Part shown: positions 51,188-59,424 of the stretch, piece by piece | Layout of the letters: each line of letters starts with the position of its first letter | How positions within the stretch are numbered: the stretch's first letter is position 1 | DNA from: Mayfieldus profundus | GTDB taxonomy: Bacteria; Actinomycetota; Thermoleophilia; Solirubrobacterales; 70-9 | Length of the DNA stretch: 64,000 bases | Reading direction: 5' to 3' | Assembly: GCA_038040325.1 (NCBI GenBank) | Contig: JBBPIM010000007.1 | Coordinates: 1 to 64,000 of the forward strand | Program-made: the position numbers and the translations under genes | Notes under the pieces: generated by a model | What the model was told of the DNA's origin: nothing | The model's database searches: none | The model's input: only the letters and a program-made list of their open reading frames with translations

Positions 51188-51940
51188 TCAGCCGGCCGGG
51201 ATAGCCTTGAGCCCGCCGCCGCTGTTTCCCGAGCCGGAGGCGCCGTTCGAGCTCGAGCCGCCTCCGCCTCCGCCCTGCCCCGGGATCACCTCGACTTCGC
51301 CGGCGTCGTTGACGCGAGTCTGGGGCGGCTCGGAGGAGATCTGGACCACGAACGATCCGGTCGGCGGGCTGCCGTCGGCGGTCACGGCCTTGGCCTTGCC
51401 GCTCAGCCCGGCGTCAACCTGGTAGTCGAGCGTGTAGCTGCCGGAGCGCACCGGCGTCACCTTCCAGACCGCCTCCACCGTATCCCCGGGCGCGAGGCTG
51501 CCGAAGCTGAACGTCTTCTCATTCGCGGTCAGGGCGCCGGCCGACGCGGTCTCGCCGACCAGCTTGGGGTACTGGTTCTCGAGCACCCAGACCGGGCGGT
51601 CGGGTGCGGCGAGATTTGGCTGCGGGTCGCGCACCGAGAAGGGCCGGATCGCGTTCTCGTCGAGCGAGATCGTGATCGCGACGCCGGGGATCGCCTTGTC
51701 GCCGGTGTTCTGCACGCCGAGCTGCAGGAACGAGGTCTCGGCGAGACGCTGGCGGGTGGGGAACTGCGAGGTCGTGATCTCGACCGGGAAGTCGCCCTCC
51801 GGCTCGTCCACGTCCTGGCGGCTGCCGCCGCCGCCGCAGGCGGACAGGCCGAGTGTCAGGAGAGCCAGCGTGCCGGCAACAAGTGCCATCGCGGCACGCT
51901 GCAGGCGGGCTAGCCGGGAATGTGGTCCGGTACCCCGCAA
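51188..51940 (-). CDS. Lipoprotein with beta-sandwich domain, unknown function
   Basis: 250 residues if TTG 51940 is used (ATG 51889 would leave a signal without basic residues). LALLTLGLSAC is a clear lipobox. The mature domain (TSFLQLGVQNTGDKAIPGVAITISL, GSLAPGDTVEAVWKVTPVRSGSYTLDYQV) resembles CARDB/DUF11-type adhesion or extracellular beta-sandwiches. A glycine/serine-rich tail ends it. It is 25 bp upstream of PQQ copy 3 on the same strand, so likely the same transcript; perhaps an accessory or scaffold. Confidence 0.72.
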   Translation of the reverse strand: MRGTGPHSRLARLQRAAMALVAGTLALLTLGLSACGGGGSRQDVDEPEGDFPVEITTSQFPTRQRLAETSFLQLGVQNTGDKAIPGVAITISLDENAIRPFSVRDPQPNLAAPDRPVWVLENQYPKLVGETASAGALTANEKTFSFGSLAPGDTVEAVWKVTPVRSGSYTLDYQVDAGLSGKAKAVTADGSPPTGSFVVQISSEPPQTRVNDAGEVEVIPGQGGGGGGSSSNGASGSGNSGGGLKAIPAG

Positions 51941-52008
51941 GGCGCCGGGAGCCTACCACGGTGGTCCGCGGTTTCCCCCCGCATTATTCGCACTTTTCGG
52001 CCCGCTGG

Positions 52009-52026
52009 CCAGTCGGCGCCGACTGG
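52009..52026. promoter_or_regulatory. 18-bp perfect palindrome upstream of the MlaE/MlaF operon
   Basis: CCAGTCGGCGCCGACTGG is self-complementary over its full length and lies 98 bp before the first permease ATG in the divergent gap. It shares the CCAGTC half-site with the sequence near 16600. Candidate operator. Confidence 0.5.
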
Positions 52027-52123
52027 TGTCGGTTGGGGGTGGCGCGCGCCTGGCCTATGCCATATCCTTCGAGCGGTGACGGGAACGGGCGCGAATGACG
52101 GCTCCACCCGTCCGGAGGAGTAG

Positions 52124-52930
52124 ATGGTCCGCACCGCCGTAGATAGGGCATTCCTACCCGCCAAATCGCTCTTTGAGCAGGTCGGGGACATGATGATCCT
52201 CACCGCGAAGACGCTCGTCTCCGCGGTGCGCCCGCCCTACCCCTACGGCGGCGAGTTCATCGGCCAGTTCCTCTTTGCGCTGCAGCTCTGCTGGTTTCCG
52301 CTGACGATCTCCACGATCGCCTTCGGCTTCGGCGCGCCGGGGCTTCAGGCCGCCAACTTCCTGTCTTTGTTCGGAGCGCTTGACCGCCTCGGCGGCTTTT
52401 TCATCCTCGCCTCGGTCCGCGAGTTCGCCCCCTTTGTGACCGCGGTGGTCGTCGCCGGCGTCGCCGGCACCGCGATCACCGCCGACCTGGGCGCGCGCAA
52501 GATCCGCGAGGAGCTCGACGCGCTGCAGGTGCTCGGCGTCGACCCGATCAAGAACCTCGTCGTGCCGCGCTTTTTGGCGCTGGTGCTGATCACCGGCCTG
52601 ATGGACATCTACGCGCTGATCTTCGGCATCTCGGGCGGGGTCGGCGCCGAGCTCCTCTACCACCAGCCGCTGGGCGGCTTTTTCGCCACCCTCTTTTCCA
52701 ACGCCTCGGTGACCGACCTCTGGGGCTCGGTGCTGAAGTGCACCCTGTTCGGGGCGATCATCGCCGTGGTCTGCTCCTACAAGGGGATGACCGCCTCCGG
52801 AGGCGCGGCGGGGGTGGGCCGGGCCGTAAACGAGGCGGTGGTGATCGCCTTTATGGGGGTGTTCGCCTTTAACTACGTCTTTACCCAGACGCTTTTGGCC
52901 ACCCACCCCGAGCTGCAGACGATCCGCTGA
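52124..52930 (+). CDS. MlaE/YrbE-type ABC transporter permease 1
   Basis: 268 residues, with the ATG preceded by CCGGAGGAG. REFAPFVTAVVVAGVAGTAITADLGARKIREELDALQVLGVDPIKNLVVPRFLAL is the conserved MlaE core with its cytoplasmic coupling helix; five to six helices. Family members move phospholipids or, in actinobacterial Mce systems, sterols and fatty acids. It overlaps the second permease by one base. Confidence 0.92.
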   Translation: MVRTAVDRAFLPAKSLFEQVGDMMILTAKTLVSAVRPPYPYGGEFIGQFLFALQLCWFPLTISTIAFGFGAPGLQAANFLSLFGALDRLGGFFILASVREFAPFVTAVVVAGVAGTAITADLGARKIREELDALQVLGVDPIKNLVVPRFLALVLITGLMDIYALIFGISGGVGAELLYHQPLGGFFATLFSNASVTDLWGSVLKCTLFGAIIAVVCSYKGMTASGGAAGVGRAVNEAVVIAFMGVFAFNYVFTQTLLATHPELQTIR

Positions 52931-53727
52931 TGCCCGGCTGGCTGTCAGTCCCGCGCGGTTGGATGGACTCGATGGGGGAGATCGCGCGGTTTTGCGGCAT
53001 GGTCATGGGCCAGGTCTACTCGGGCCGCGTCTTCAAGTTCTTCGGCGAGTCGCTGCGCCAGGCCGGCGTCCTGATCCTCGGCTCCGCAATGGTGATCTGG
53101 GGGCTGGTGTTCATCAGCGGCCTCACGTGCGGAATCGAGGGCGCCTACTTCTCCCGAAGTGTGGGTGCCCCTTCCAACGCAGGGACCTTCGCCGCCTGGT
53201 GCGACCTGCGCGAGGTGATCCCCTACGCCTTCGGCTACATGATGGCGGCCAAGGTCGGCACCGGGATCGTCGCCGAGGTCGGCGCGATGCGGATCTCCGA
53301 CGAGATCGACGCGCTCGAGGTGATGGGCGTTCAGCCGGTCACCTTCCTCGCCGCGACCCGGCTGCTGGCAGCCTGGATGACGCTGCCGTTCATCTACCTG
53401 GCCGCGATCGGCGTCGGCTTCTTCGCCAGCTGGATTGCCGTGGTCCAGCAGGTGGGCGACATCTCCTCCGGCGGCTATTTCCTGATCTTCTGGATGTTCC
53501 AGAACCCGCCCGACCTGCTCTTCAGCGTGGTCAAGGCAATGGCGATGGCGACCGCCATCGTGCTGGTCGGATGCTATTACGGCTACACCGCGTCCGGGGG
53601 CCCGGTCGGGGTGGGCACGGCCACGGCGAAATCGATGGTGCTCAACATCGTCTTGGTCCACATCATCGGGATGCTCGGCACCCTGGTCTTCTGGGGCGCC
53701 AACCCGCGAGCACCGATAGGAGGTTGA
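52930..53727 (+). CDS. MlaE/YrbE-type ABC transporter permease 2
   Basis: 265 residues. The core motif AYMMAAKVGTGI-type region reads GYMMAAKVGTGIVAEVGAMRISDEIDALEVMGVQPVTFLAATRLLAAW. The first permease has the paired version, so the complex is a YrbEA/YrbEB heterodimer as in Mce operons, unlike the single MlaE of proteobacteria. The TGA is followed after one base by the ATPase start. Confidence 0.92.
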   Translation: MPGWLSVPRGWMDSMGEIARFCGMVMGQVYSGRVFKFFGESLRQAGVLILGSAMVIWGLVFISGLTCGIEGAYFSRSVGAPSNAGTFAAWCDLREVIPYAFGYMMAAKVGTGIVAEVGAMRISDEIDALEVMGVQPVTFLAATRLLAAWMTLPFIYLAAIGVGFFASWIAVVQQVGDISSGGYFLIFWMFQNPPDLLFSVVKAMAMATAIVLVGCYYGYTASGGPVGVGTATAKSMVLNIVLVHIIGMLGTLVFWGANPRAPIGG

Positions 53728-53728
53728 G

Positions 53729-54775
53729 TTGACATTTGCAGACGATGAGCGAGAGGGACGCCCCGACGACGAGGTCTCCGAAGAGGAGGACGACGACTAC
53801 CAGCCGGCGTCGAGCCCCGAGCTGACCGAGGAATCCGCGAAGACAGCCGAGGCGCGTGCCGACGCCCAGCAGGTGGAGGAGCATGCCGCCGAGGAAGGCG
53901 GCGACTCCTACGTGGCCGAGGACGGCGGGATGATCGGCCGCGACTTCGCGATCCCGGGCGTCGATCCGGACGACAGCAGCCCCTACCGCTGGCATACCGG
54001 CGAGAAGCGCGACCACGGCGGAGAGGACGCGATCGAGGTCATCGACCTCGTCAAGCAGTTCGGCCGCACCCGCATCCTCAACGGCCTCAACCTGGGCCTG
54101 CCGGACGATCAGATCTCGATGGTGCTCGGCCCCTCGGGCACCGGCAAGAGCGTGCTGATCAAGCACATCGTCGGGCTTCTCTACCCCGACTCGGGCGACG
54201 TGCTGGTGCACGGCGAGTCGATTCCGAACATGACCGACGACGAGCTGTTCGAGGTGCGCAAGAAGTTCGGGCTGCTATTCCAGGACGGCGCGTTGTTCGG
54301 CTCGATGAACATCTTCGACAACGTCTGCTTCCCGCTGCGCCAGCACACCGACAAGGGCGAGGACGAGATCTCGGAAGTCGTTAACCAGCGCCTGAGCGAG
54401 GTCGGGCTCGCCGAGGCGCACTTCAAGATGCCAAACGAGCTGTCGGGCGGGATGCGCAAGCGCGCCGGCTTCGCCCGGGCGCTGGTGCTCGACCCCGCGA
54501 TCGTCATGTTCGACGAGCCGGACTCGGGCCTGGACCCGGTGCGCACGGCGCTGCTCTGCGAGCTGATCCGCGAGATCCACGAGGAAAACGGCGGCTGCTA
54601 TCTGGTGATCAGCCACGACCTCGGCACCGCGCGCCGCATCGCCGACTTCCTCGCCGTGCTCTGGAAGGGCAAGATCGTCGAAAGCGGGCCCAAGGAAGCG
54701 CTGTTCAACTCGGAGAACGAGTTCATCTCCCAGTTCCTCAACGCAGAGGTCGAGGGCCCGCTGGCGATGGACTGA
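53729..54775 (+). CDS. MlaF/Mkl-type ABC transporter ATPase with acidic N-terminal extension
   Basis: 348 residues from TTG 53729, which has AGGAGG five bases upstream. Residues 1 to about 100 are a low-complexity acidic extension (EVSEEEDDDYQPASS, EARADAQQVEEHAAEEGG) not usual in MlaF. The ATPase follows: Walker A GPSGTGKS (134-141), LSGGMRKRAGFARAL, Walker B IVMFDEPDSGLDPVR, and the H-loop SHDLGTA. It drives the two permeases just upstream. No MlaD/Mce substrate-binding protein follows: the next gene is on the other strand. Confidence 0.92.
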   Translation: MTFADDEREGRPDDEVSEEEDDDYQPASSPELTEESAKTAEARADAQQVEEHAAEEGGDSYVAEDGGMIGRDFAIPGVDPDDSSPYRWHTGEKRDHGGEDAIEVIDLVKQFGRTRILNGLNLGLPDDQISMVLGPSGTGKSVLIKHIVGLLYPDSGDVLVHGESIPNMTDDELFEVRKKFGLLFQDGALFGSMNIFDNVCFPLRQHTDKGEDEISEVVNQRLSEVGLAEAHFKMPNELSGGMRKRAGFARALVLDPAIVMFDEPDSGLDPVRTALLCELIREIHEENGGCYLVISHDLGTARRIADFLAVLWKGKIVESGPKEALFNSENEFISQFLNAEVEGPLAMD

Positions 54776-54776
54776 G

Positions 54777-54798
54777 CCCGCGGCCGAAAGGCCGCGGG
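54777..54798 (+). terminator. Strong GC hairpin after the ABC operon
   Basis: A 9-bp perfect stem (CCCGCGGCC / GGCCGCGGG) closed by a GAAA tetraloop starts 2 bp after the ATPase stop. It lacks a run of U, being followed by TCCTGTC. It likely ends the mlaE-mlaE-mlaF transcript. Confidence 0.7.
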
Positions 54799-54893
54799 TC
54801 CTGTCACGGCGGACGCGCTTCCGCGCCGTGCTCAGGAGTTGCGCGCGGTCGCGGAATCGCGCCCGCCGCACCACTCGCGGACGGGACCGCGAA

Positions 54894-55838
54894 CTAGGCC
54901 GCCCGCTCTTCGAGCACGGTGAAGAAGCGTCCGATCTGGTTGCTCAGCGACTCCATCAGCTCGACAAGCTCCTCGGGGCGATGCGAGGACTCGCGGGTGA
55001 AGAACTCGATCGCGCCCCGCACCTCGTCCCGGCGCAGGACCGGCAGGCAGATCGCAGCGTGCAGGCCGGCCTTTGCCGCTGCGTCGGCGCGCGGGAAGTT
55101 CGAGTCCTGGAGCACGTCGGCGACCGAGGCCGCCTCCCCGCTCGCCCACACCCGCCCCGGCAGGCCGACGCCGCGCTCGAATGCGGTCGTTCGGCTGAGC
55201 TCCAGAAAGGCCGCGGCGTCGATGTCCGGCGCGCACCACAGATCGCGACAGCGCAGCACCTGGGCGTCCTCGTCGACCTCCCACCAGCCTCCGGTCTCCC
55301 AGCCCAGGCTCTCGCCGAGCGCCGCGAGCAGCTTCGGAGCCGCCTCCGCCACCGAATCCGCCTCGGCCAATGCATTTGCCACCGCGTGCTGTGCGGCCAG
55401 GTACCGCTCGTTGCGCTTGCGCGCCGAGATGTCGTGCAGAAACGCGTGAAAGGAGTGGCGGGCCCCATCGTGCAGGGCCGAGATCGTGATCTCGATCGGG
55501 ATCTCATGGCCTTCGCGGTGGATCGCCACCAGCTCGAGCCGCTTGCCGAGCACCGGTCCCGCGCCGGTCTCGAGGAACTTCTGCAGGCCGTCCCAGTGGT
55601 CCGTTCGAAATCGCTCGGGGATGATCGTGTCGGCCAGCACACGCCCGACCGCCTCATCGCGGGTCCAGCCCAGGGTGACCTCGGCCTGCCTGTTCCAATC
55701 GGTGATGAAGCCTCCTGCGTCCATCGATACGAAGGCCTCGTGCGCCGTGTCGAGGATCGAGCGGGCGTCGCTCTCCAGCCCCGCCTGTTGGGCGGAAGCC
55801 TCATCGCTCGGGTCGTGGGTTCTGCCCGTCTGATCCAT
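54894..55838 (-). CDS. PAS-GAF domain sensor protein without output domain
   Basis: 314 residues. PAS: ARSILDTAHEAFVSMDAGGFITDWNRQAEVTLGWTRDEAVGR, ending in a PAC-like segment (HEIPIEITISALHDGARHSFHAFLHDISARKRNE). GAF: AVANALAEADSVAEAAPKLLAALGESLGWETGGWWEVDED to the C-terminus (GLPGRVWASGEAASVADV). No histidine kinase, GGDEF or phosphatase domain follows, and the frame ends in EERAA. Probably a stand-alone ligand-sensing module, or a partner of a separate kinase. Divergent from the MMPL transporter. Confidence 0.85.
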   Translation of the reverse strand: MDQTGRTHDPSDEASAQQAGLESDARSILDTAHEAFVSMDAGGFITDWNRQAEVTLGWTRDEAVGRVLADTIIPERFRTDHWDGLQKFLETGAGPVLGKRLELVAIHREGHEIPIEITISALHDGARHSFHAFLHDISARKRNERYLAAQHAVANALAEADSVAEAAPKLLAALGESLGWETGGWWEVDEDAQVLRCRDLWCAPDIDAAAFLELSRTTAFERGVGLPGRVWASGEAASVADVLQDSNFPRADAAAKAGLHAAICLPVLRRDEVRGAIEFFTRESSHRPEELVELMESLSNQIGRFFTVLEERAA

Positions 55839-55957
55839 CTATTGGGCCCTCCTTGAATACCGCAAGCTGGAAGTTTTAGATCATGACGCGAGCGTCAAGC
55901 CTGGGCGCCGGTAGGCAATCGGCGCCTGGCGGCGTCGCCGCTCCCTAACCTTCCCCT

Positions 55958-58636
55958 GTGAGCTCTGCAGAGAGGTTCGGCGGGATTGCTGCCTGGGCCG
56001 CGCGGCAGGCGCGGGCGCTGCTGCTCGCGACCGCGCTGGTCGCGGCGGCGGCCGCAGTCGCCGCATCGCAGCTCGACACCGACGCCGGCACCGACACACT
56101 CGTCGACCGCGACTCGGCGAGCTTCCAGGCGACCGAGGACTTCCGCCGCAAGTTCGGCGACGACGCCGTGGTGGTGCTGATCGAGGGGGACCTGCGCCGC
56201 CTCGTCCTCACCCGGAACCTCGGCAAGCTGCTGCGGCTCGAGGGCTGTCTGTCCGGCAACGTGCCGGAGGGGGTCAAGCCGCTCGCGGGCCCCTGCACCG
56301 AGCTGGCCGAGTCGAAACCCGCCAAGGTCGTCTACGGGCCCGCCACCTTCCTCAACCAGGCGGTGCTGGGAATCGAGTCTGCGCTGGGCGGTCAAATCCA
56401 GCAGACTCAGGGGCTCGCCGCGCAGGCGGCGCGCTTCGCCGCCAAACAGGCCGCTGCGGCGGGGGCCACCAAGGCTGAGCAGCAGCAGGCGGCGAAGGGG
56501 GCCGCTGCGGCGGTCGGCCAGCAGTTCCAGGCGCGCTTGCTGCGCGTCGCCGCCAACTACGGGATCACCCGCCTGCCGCAGATCGACGATCCCCTCTTCG
56601 TCAGCCAGGTCGTCTTCGACACACGCCAGCCGCCCGGCACGCCGAAGGCCCGCTTCGCCTATCTGTTCCCCAATCGCGACTCGACGCTGATCTCGATCCG
56701 GCTGCGCCCCGACCTCACCGAGTCCGAGCGAAGCAGCTCGCTGGGCCTGATCCGCGACGCGGTCTACGACACCACACCCCGGCCGCGATGCCAGAACCGA
56801 CCCTGTTTCGAGCTCGACGGAGGCCGCTACGTGGTCAGCGGCGCGCCCGTGGTGGTGGACGGGGTGGCGGGCAAGCTGCGCAGCGCCCTGCTGATCCTGT
56901 TCGCGGCGGCCCTTGTGGTGATGGCGGCGACCCTGATGCTGGTCTTCCGCTCGCGGCTGCGGCTGCTGCCACTGGCTCTGGCCCTGGCCGCCGCCGCGAT
57001 CACCTTCGGGCTGCTCGGCCTGTTCGGGGGCTCGCTGACCATCGCATCCATCGCGGTTCTGCCGGTGCTGATCGGATTGGCGGTCGACTACGCGATCCAG
57101 CTCCAGGCCCGCTTCGACGAGGCGGAGGCCGGGGGCGCGAGCGGAGTCGAGGCCGCGCGGCTGGCGGCCTCGCGGGCAGCGCCGGTGGTGGGAACCGCCT
57201 GCCTCGCCACCGCCGCCGGCTTCGCCGTGCTTCTGCTCTCGCCGGTTCCGATGGTGCGAGGCTTCGGCCTGATGCTGGTTGCCGGTGTCGCGATCGCCTT
57301 CGGCCTGGCCCTGACCGTCGGCTTCGCCGCGCTTTCGCTCCGCGAACCCGAGCAGCGAGGAACGAGGAACGAGGAACGAGGAACGAGGAACGAGCGGCTC
57401 CGAGCCCGCATCTCCGACCGCGTTCAAACCTTCGGAAAGCACGCTCTTGCCGTTTCAATCGAGAGCCCCGGCCGCGTGCTGGTTGTTGCCGCGGCGCTGG
57501 CGCTGACAGGATGGGTGGCGGGCTCGCGCACGGAGATTGCCTCCGACATCCGCGAGCTGGTGCCGCAGGACCTGGCCGAAGTGCGCGACCTGAACGAGCT
57601 GCAGGACGTCACCGGCGTCTCCGGCGAGCTGGACGTGACCGTGCGCGCCGACGACGTCACCGACCCCGACCTGGTCGAGTGGATGGCCGGCTTCAGGGAG
57701 CGGGTGCTGCAGCGCCACGGCTTCCGCGGCGAGTTCCCGAGCTGCAAGGCGGCCGAGCTGTGCCCGGGGACCTCGCTGACCGACTTCTTCGGCAATCCCG
57801 GGCAGGGCCTCACCAGCGAGCGGATCAGGGCCTTGATCGAGGCGATCCCCGCCTACGACTCGCAGGCGGTCGTCACTCTCGACCGCGACACCGGTGCCCC
57901 CGGCGACACCACCAACATGTCGTTCGGGATCCGAGTGATGCCGCTCGACGAGCAGCAGGACCTGATTGAGGACATCCGCGGCCAGATCGACCCGCCCGGG
58001 GCAGGCAACGGCCCTCCGCCCGGCGCCGAAGTGCGCCTCGCCGGGCTGCCGGTGCTCGCCGCCGAGTCCAACTCGGCGCTGTCGGACAGCCGCTACTGGC
58101 TCACGCTGGCCGGCCTGCTGGCGGTGGCGCTCGCGCTGCTCGCCGTCTACCGGTCGGCCACGCGCGCGCTGGTGCCGCTGATCCCGATCGTGCTGGCGAC
58201 CGGCTGGTCCTCGCTGGTGATCGCCGCCAGCGACATCCCCCTCAACCCGATGTCGGCGACGCTGGGCGCGCTGGTGATAGCGATCTCCACCGAGTTCAGC
58301 GTGATCCTCGCCTCCCGCTACCACGAGGAGCGGCGCGAGGGCCGCTCGGTCGGAGAGTCGCTGCGGCGCTCCTACTCCCGCACCGGTGCGGCGGTGCTCG
58401 CCTCGGGGCTGACGGCGATCGCCGGCTTCGGCACCCTGGTGGTGACCGTGATCCCGGGGCTCGGCGCCTATGACTTCCCGATGCTGCGCGACTTCGGTTT
58501 CGTCACCGTGGTCGACCTCGGCGTGTCTCTGCTCGGCGTGTTGCTGGTCCTGCCCGCGGTGCTGGTCTGGGCCGAGGCCGGGTTCGAGGTGCGCGGCGTC
58601 CCGCTCCCTCGCCGCCTCGCCGCCCTGCGGCGGTGA
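55958..58636 (+). CDS. MMPL/RND-family lipid transporter
   Basis: 892 residues from GTG. Two homologous halves with 12 transmembrane helices in all; the first half has LIGLAVDYAIQLQARFDEA, the second ISTEFSVILASRYHEERREGRS, the RND helix-4/10 motif regions. Two large extracytoplasmic loops are present; the first contains an Ala/Gln-rich stretch (AARFAAKQAAAAGATKAEQQQ). Similar in outline to hopanoid transporter HpnN and MmpL proteins. Heptad array 8 is translated in frame between the two halves (RGTRNEERGTRNE). It is translationally coupled to the thioredoxin-fold gene (GTGA). Confidence 0.9.
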   Translation: MSSAERFGGIAAWAARQARALLLATALVAAAAAVAASQLDTDAGTDTLVDRDSASFQATEDFRRKFGDDAVVVLIEGDLRRLVLTRNLGKLLRLEGCLSGNVPEGVKPLAGPCTELAESKPAKVVYGPATFLNQAVLGIESALGGQIQQTQGLAAQAARFAAKQAAAAGATKAEQQQAAKGAAAAVGQQFQARLLRVAANYGITRLPQIDDPLFVSQVVFDTRQPPGTPKARFAYLFPNRDSTLISIRLRPDLTESERSSSLGLIRDAVYDTTPRPRCQNRPCFELDGGRYVVSGAPVVVDGVAGKLRSALLILFAAALVVMAATLMLVFRSRLRLLPLALALAAAAITFGLLGLFGGSLTIASIAVLPVLIGLAVDYAIQLQARFDEAEAGGASGVEAARLAASRAAPVVGTACLATAAGFAVLLLSPVPMVRGFGLMLVAGVAIAFGLALTVGFAALSLREPEQRGTRNEERGTRNERLRARISDRVQTFGKHALAVSIESPGRVLVVAAALALTGWVAGSRTEIASDIRELVPQDLAEVRDLNELQDVTGVSGELDVTVRADDVTDPDLVEWMAGFRERVLQRHGFRGEFPSCKAAELCPGTSLTDFFGNPGQGLTSERIRALIEAIPAYDSQAVVTLDRDTGAPGDTTNMSFGIRVMPLDEQQDLIEDIRGQIDPPGAGNGPPPGAEVRLAGLPVLAAESNSALSDSRYWLTLAGLLAVALALLAVYRSATRALVPLIPIVLATGWSSLVIAASDIPLNPMSATLGALVIAISTEFSVILASRYHEERREGRSVGESLRRSYSRTGAAVLASGLTAIAGFGTLVVTVIPGLGAYDFPMLRDFGFVTVVDLGVSLLGVLLVLPAVLVWAEAGFEVRGVPLPRRLAALRR
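57349..57397. repeat. Heptanucleotide array 8, inside the MMPL transporter coding sequence
   Basis: CGAGCAG, five perfect CGAGGAA units, then CGAGCGG: the longest pure array in the window. A 7-bp unit read in triplets gives a 7-residue period (RGTRNEE). It codes for the hydrophilic linker between the two RND halves. Confidence 0.92.
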
Positions 58637-59394
58637 GCGGCGAACGCGAATCCGGTGCGGGGCGCGAGGGCCCTGACGGCGAGGATGCGAAGAGGATCGC
58701 CGGCCGCCGCACCCTGGGGCCGGCGCCGCGCCCGGGCAGCCGCTATTCGGTCGCCGTCGGCCTGCTGTTCCTGGTCGTGAGCGCGATCGCGCTCGTGAAC
58801 ACGATCACGACCCGCGAGGGCGGGGTGCTGGGGCTGGAGAAGGAGACCAAGGACCTGCCGCTTGCGGAGTTCGCGGTCCCGCTCGCGGCCGGCGGCCTGG
58901 AGGGCGACGCGAACATCGCCCAGGACGACTGCTCCAGCGGGCAGCTGCCCTGCCCCCAGGACAGCCGGCGGACCCCCGCCTGCGACGTCGACGCCGCCCA
59001 GGCGATCAGGGTATGCGACTACTTCGACCGGCCCCTGGTGATCTCGTTCTGGTTCACCCGCGGCGGCGACTGTGAGGCGCAGCAGGACGTAGTCAGCGCC
59101 GTCTCGCAGCGTTACCGTGGACGCGTGAACTTCCTCTCGATCGACGTGCGCGACAGCCGCAACACGGTTCGTGACCTGATCCGCGAGCGTGGCTGGACGA
59201 TGCCGGTCGGCTACGACCACGACGGGGCAGTGTCGGACGTCTACAGGGTGGGGGGCTGTCCGACCTTCGTCTTCGCCTACCCCGGCGGGATCCTCCACGA
59301 GGCGAGCATCGGAGAGCTGGATCCGCCGGCGCTCGATAGGCGGGTCCGGGAGCTGATTCGCGCCTCGCGCGCCAAGGCCCGCACCTCTCGCTGA
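58633..59394 (+). CDS. Membrane-anchored thioredoxin-fold protein lacking a CxxC
   Basis: 253 residues from the GTG overlapping the MMPL stop. One transmembrane helix (VAVGLLFLVVSAIALVN) follows a hydrophilic N-terminus. The extracytoplasmic domain has the TlpA-type layout: LPLAEFAVPL, RPLVISFWFTRGGDCEAQQDVVSAVSQRYRG, VNFLSIDVRDS, and the cis-Pro segment GGCPTFVFAYPGG. The place of the WCxxC site reads TRGGDC, so only one Cys remains. Additional Cys occur in CSSGQLPC and ACDVDAAQAIRVC. Redox activity by the normal mechanism is doubtful. Confidence 0.8.
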   Translation: MSGERESGAGREGPDGEDAKRIAGRRTLGPAPRPGSRYSVAVGLLFLVVSAIALVNTITTREGGVLGLEKETKDLPLAEFAVPLAAGGLEGDANIAQDDCSSGQLPCPQDSRRTPACDVDAAQAIRVCDYFDRPLVISFWFTRGGDCEAQQDVVSAVSQRYRGRVNFLSIDVRDSRNTVRDLIRERGWTMPVGYDHDGAVSDVYRVGGCPTFVFAYPGGILHEASIGELDPPALDRRVRELIRASRAKARTSR

Positions 59395-59424
59395 GATGGG
59401 CCCGCTGACGACCCCGCTCACCTG

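Noticed and set aside
712..57397. Heptad arrays considered as CRISPR
   Set aside because: Units are 7 bp without spacers, and no cas genes are present.
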